NCBI RefSeq assembly: GCF_030815855.1
Contig: NZ_JAUSXG010000001.1
Coordinates: 372,001-436,000 of the forward strand
Direction of reading: 5' to 3'
Source of the DNA: Variovorax paradoxus
GTDB lineage: Bacteria; Pseudomonadota; Gammaproteobacteria; Burkholderiales; Burkholderiaceae_C
DNA: 64,000 nucleotides
Notes under the pieces: generated by a model
Seen by the model: the letters and a program-made list of their open reading frames with translations, nothing else
Told to the model about the DNA's origin: nothing
The model's database searches: none
Program-made: the position numbers and the translations under genes
Shown: positions 61,801-64,000 of the stretch, piece by piece
Position numbering within the stretch: the stretch's first letter is position 1
Layout of the letters: each line of letters starts with the position of its first letter

Positions 61801-62472
61801 TCAGCTTCTGAAGAGGCGTGAGTATTGTGTTTCATGGCGTGCCGACAACACGGCCAGCAGGGGCGCGAAGGCTTGGCGCTCGTCGTCTCCGAGGTGCATC
61901 GCACGCTCGACGGCGGTGGGAATTTCGTTCGCCAGCCGGGCGAGGATGCGTTGCCCCGCGCTCTGGCCCAGCGGCACGGCCTTGACGGCAGCGGCCACCA
62001 TGTTCTCGGCCCAGCCGAAGGCAAAGGCCAGGCAGCCGTCGCGCACAGAGGCGCCGGTGCGGCTCGCGGCAAAGGCAAAGGCGATGGGGTAGCTCGCGGG
62101 CAGGTCCGCGAAGACCTCGGCGGTGTCTGCGTGGTGCAGCTTGAGCCACTCGACGAAGGAGCGGCCCATCTGCTCGGTCTGCAGGAAGAATTCGGCCGAT
62201 TCGCGCGTGGTCATGACCCAGCGGTTGAGTTCGCGGATACGCGGGGCGTCGCCGGCGCGCCAGGCCGGAATGGCTTGCGCCATGAGCGCGAGGTCGCCAC
62301 GCGCGAAGCTCAGGTACAGCTGGTCCGAGAGCCACTCGATGGCCTTGGCTTCCGAATCGACGCCGGCCCATTCGACTGCCGCTTCGACGCCTTCCGAATA
62401 GGAAAACCCCCCCACCGGCAAGGCCGGGGAGGCGAGCCAGATGAGTTGCAGGAGGCTTTGGGCGTCGGGCAT
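61801..62472 (-). CDS. ureF: Urease accessory protein UreF
   Basis: This 223-residue protein activates UreG in nickel insertion. Signatures include [24 protein letters not shown] near the start, [20 protein letters not shown], and the C-terminal [25 protein letters not shown]. The ATG at 62472 was chosen over the longer frame, which runs back through the inverted-repeat element. The separation from ureE by 326 bp is unusual for this operon. Confidence 0.96.
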   Translation of the reverse strand: MPDAQSLLQLIWLASPALPVGGFSYSEGVEAAVEWAGVDSEAKAIEWLSDQLYLSFARGDLALMAQAIPAWRAGDAPRIRELNRWVMTTRESAEFFLQTEQMGRSFVEWLKLHHADTAEVFADLPASYPIAFAFAASRTGASVRDGCLAFAFGWAENMVAAAVKAVPLGQSAGQRILARLANEIPTAVERAMHLGDDERQAFAPLLAVLSARHETQYSRLFRS

Positions 62473-62798
62473 GTCAGCTTTGCACCGCGTCTTGTGTTGC
62501 GGGGAGCTTGTGTTTGAGGCGCTCTTGTTCAGGGCGCTGTTGTCCAGGGCGCGTGCACAGGCCACCGGGTACTCCCCTCCGCGAATGTCCCCCGGCTTCG
62601 CCTCCTCCTTGATTTCGCTGCGGGGAGCATCCGATGCCCTGTGCACACCGGGCGCCGCGCTTGTTCGGTGCGATCAACGGCCGCTTTGTACAACGCTCCC
62701 GTCGATGGGGTGCCTTGCGCAGCGAAATCAAGGAGGAGCCCGAAGGGCGGGGGACATTCGCGGAGCAAGGTACCCCGTCGGCGCGAGCGCGCCCTGAC
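62473..62798. repeat. 326-bp ureE-ureF gap holding a long inverted repeat
   Basis: No gene was found. Arms at 62567-62620 and 62720-62776 are inverted copies (both contain CCTCCTTGATTTCGCTG in the left-arm orientation and CGCGAATGTCCCCCG); they are separated by 99 bases whose ends are also weakly inverted. The structure resembles a non-coding intergenic palindromic or MITE-like element. It could form a large hairpin in ureEF mRNA. Confidence 0.8.
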
Positions 62799-63365
62799 CT
62801 ACGCATGATCATGGTCGTCGAGCAGTTCCGGCGCAAGCACAAGCGGCTTCGGCCCCTTGCTATCGCCATGCGAATGGTCATGGCGGTGGCCGCCGCCGTG
62901 CGAATGCTCGTGCGACCCATAGGCGCCGCCCTCGGGTTCGAAGGCTTCCTCGACCGCGACGACGATCAGGTGCATCGAGCGCAGCATGTCGGCCAGCACA
63001 TGGTCGGGCTCGATCTTCAGGTGGTCGGGCTTGAGTTCGATCGGCACATGCCGGTTGCCCAGGTGATAAGCCGCGCGCGCCAGATCGAACGGCGTGCCAT
63101 GCGTCGTGCAATGCGTGATGCGCAGCACCGGCTGCGGCGCCGCGATGACGCGGACCAGCGAGCCGTCTTCGGCCACCAGCACGTCGCCGCCGCGCACGGC
63201 GGTACCGCGCGGCAGGAAGATGCCGATCTGCCGGCCTTGCGAATCGGTGACGTCGAAGCGGCTTTTCTGGCGCACGTCCCAGTCGAGTTCGATGGTGGCG
63301 GCGCGCTTGAGCAGCACGGGCGCAAGCCCGCGGCCCTGGGGCATGAGTTTGTTGGCGGTGAGCAT
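62799..63365 (-). CDS. ureE: Urease accessory protein UreE (nickel metallochaperone)
   Basis: This 188-residue protein has an N-terminal beta-rich domain (KRAATIELDWDVRQKSRFDVTDSQG), a C-terminal ferredoxin-like domain with the TYHLGNRHVP-type motif (AYHLGNRHVPIEL, containing the nickel-binding His) and a His-rich tail (HEHSHGGGHRHDHSHG) that stores or delivers Ni2+. The tail is long, as in Klebsiella UreE. It is the first visible gene of this urease accessory run. The structural genes (ureABC) are not in the window; they would be expected beyond the toxin-antitoxin pair. Confidence 0.95.
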   Translation of the reverse strand: MLTANKLMPQGRGLAPVLLKRAATIELDWDVRQKSRFDVTDSQGRQIGIFLPRGTAVRGGDVLVAEDGSLVRVIAAPQPVLRITHCTTHGTPFDLARAAYHLGNRHVPIELKPDHLKIEPDHVLADMLRSMHLIVVAVEEAFEPEGGAYGSHEHSHGGGHRHDHSHGDSKGPKPLVLAPELLDDHDHA

Positions 63366-63396
63366 GGTGCTTGCGACTCCGGAAGAGAGCGAATAA

Positions 63397-63412
63397 TATA
63401 ACGCTTGTTATA
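63397..63412. promoter_or_regulatory. Palindrome in the TA / ureE divergent promoter region
   Basis: TATAAC-GCTT-GTTATA (6-bp perfect arms, 4-bp centre) lies between the ureE start (63365) and the antitoxin start (63435), overlapping the AT-rich stretch that must hold a -10 element. It is a candidate binding site for the AbrB-type antitoxin and may link TA autoregulation to ureE promoter activity. The role is inferred. Confidence 0.55.
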
Positions 63413-63434
63413 ACTTAATCGAACGGAGCGTCCC

Positions 63435-63662
63435 ATGTCCGCCCTCAAATTGACTCAGATCGGCAACTCGGTGGGTGTCATCCTGCCCAAGGAAGTGCTG
63501 GCGAGCATGAACGTTGGCAAAGGCGACACGGTGTACCTGACCCAAGCCGCTGGAGGTGGATTTACTCTGACGCCATACAACGACGAATTCGAGCGCCAGA
63601 TGGAAGCCGCTCGCCGCATCATGAAAAAGCGGCGCAACGTGCTGCGTGAGCTTGCCAAATGA
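63435..63662 (+). CDS. AbrB/MazE-type antitoxin
   Basis: The 75-residue protein has a SpoVT/AbrB swapped-hairpin DNA-binding domain (SALKLTQIGNSVGVILPKEVLASMNVGKGDTVYL, residues 2-36) and a C-terminal helical region (DEFERQMEAARRIMKKRRNVLRELAK) likely to bind the toxin. The GAACGGAG site lies upstream of ATG 63435. Its stop overlaps the Doc ATG (ATGA), the standard antitoxin-first order. The pairing of an AbrB-type antitoxin with Doc differs from the classical Phd-Doc module. Confidence 0.9.
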   Translation: MSALKLTQIGNSVGVILPKEVLASMNVGKGDTVYLTQAAGGGFTLTPYNDEFERQMEAARRIMKKRRNVLRELAK

Positions 63663-64000
63663 GCGCCGCAAACGAGTCTTGGGTCTGGCTCGGCATCCAG
63701 CTGATCCACGCCATCCACGAGGAGCAGCTGGCGGAGCACGGCGGACCCGCCGGGGTGCGCGATCAGAGCCTGCTTGCTTCGGCGATGGGGCGGCCTCAGA
63801 ACAGGGCGCTTTACGAGTCGCCCGATGCGGCGGCGCTGGCTGCTGGCTACGCATTCGGCATCGCTCGGAATCACCCTTTCACTGATGGCAACAAGAGAAC
63901 AGCCTTCGTTGCCATGGAAGTGTTCCTCGACCTCAATGGTTTCGAGCTTCGTGCGTCTGACGAGGATTGCGTGTTCACCATGCTCAAGCTGGCCGAAGGC
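63659..64000 (+). CDS. Doc-family (death-on-curing) toxin, 3' truncated by window edge
   Basis: The visible 114 residues belong to the Fic/Doc fold. The catalytic motif HPFTDGNKRT (residues 72-81) matches Doc (HxFx(D/N)GNKR) rather than AMP-transferring Fic (GNGR), so the likely activity is phosphorylation of elongation factor Tu, which stops translation. The N-terminal region (WVWLGIQLIHAIHEEQLAEHGG) and the GVRDQSLLASAMGRPQN element are also typical. Doc proteins are about 120-130 residues, so only the last few residues are missing. Its ATG overlaps the antitoxin stop. Confidence 0.9.
   Translation, partial: MSAANESWVWLGIQLIHAIHEEQLAEHGGPAGVRDQSLLASAMGRPQNRALYESPDAAALAAGYAFGIARNHPFTDGNKRTAFVAMEVFLDLNGFELRASDEDCVFTMLKLAEG

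Overview
This GC-rich window, with densely packed genes, comes from a Gram-negative betaproteobacterium, most likely a Comamonadaceae member close to Variovorax. The evidence is the housekeeping gene order (recN-nadK-hrcA, greB-spoT-rpoZ-gmk-yicC, kinase/phosphatase-rph-rdgB-hemW), a comamonad-type trimeric porin, a Bug-type solute receptor and a NodT-type outer-membrane lipoprotein. The genus is inferred from gene content; no rRNA gene is present.

Layout. 1-7301: dynamin-like GTPase (5' truncated), mutY, and convergent rapZ-recN-nadK facing away from hrcA. 7338-7555: tRNA(CAU) and tRNA-Arg(ACG) with a strong terminator. 7620-9173: a possible small protein, a lipoprotein and greB. 9199-13326 (minus): yicC-gmk-rpoZ-spoT. 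13418-18138: Ser/Thr kinase and PP2C phosphatase (overlapping), rph, rdgB, hemW, tRNA-Ser(TGA). 18139-20828: an accessory patch with a complete IS3-family element, an XRE regulator next to a large inverted repeat, and a DUF2958 protein. 20974-24918: LysR regulator, Bug receptor, CoA-transferase and a crotonase lacking the usual catalytic glutamates. 25103-26890: PhoD-like phosphatase lipoprotein with a polyglycine linker.

27231-38987 is a surface-protein system: a 2885-residue RTX protein with 16 in-register 108-residue repeats, followed by its type I secretion ATPase and membrane-fusion protein. 40436-46457 is an exopolysaccharide-type cluster: HlyD-like adaptor, periplasmic (alpha/alpha)6-type hydrolase, and one 1132-codon ORF joining a cellulose-synthase-like GT2, a PilZ-like domain and a complete NodT/TolC-type lipoprotein. 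This ORF is the most unusual item in the window. It suggests a polysaccharide synthase physically or translationally tied to a TolC-type exit duct.

46674-61088 holds envelope and stress genes: small exported proteins, an L,D-transpeptidase-like protein, HU, AsmA, GlsB/YeaQ, UspA, a sensor kinase/response regulator pair, a second response regulator with an altered acidic pocket behind a BamA-family gene, a NERD protein, a porin, a lipoprotein and a degenerate kinase-like membrane protein. 61132-63365 (minus) is ureE-ureF-ureG with a long inverted-repeat element between ureE and ureF. An AbrB-type antitoxin and Doc toxin pair lies upstream of ureE and runs off the window end.

Several starts were moved from the longest ORF to sites supported by ribosome-binding sites, including TTG starts for greB, the HU gene and the DUF2958 gene. 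All calls come from reading the sequence; no database search was run.
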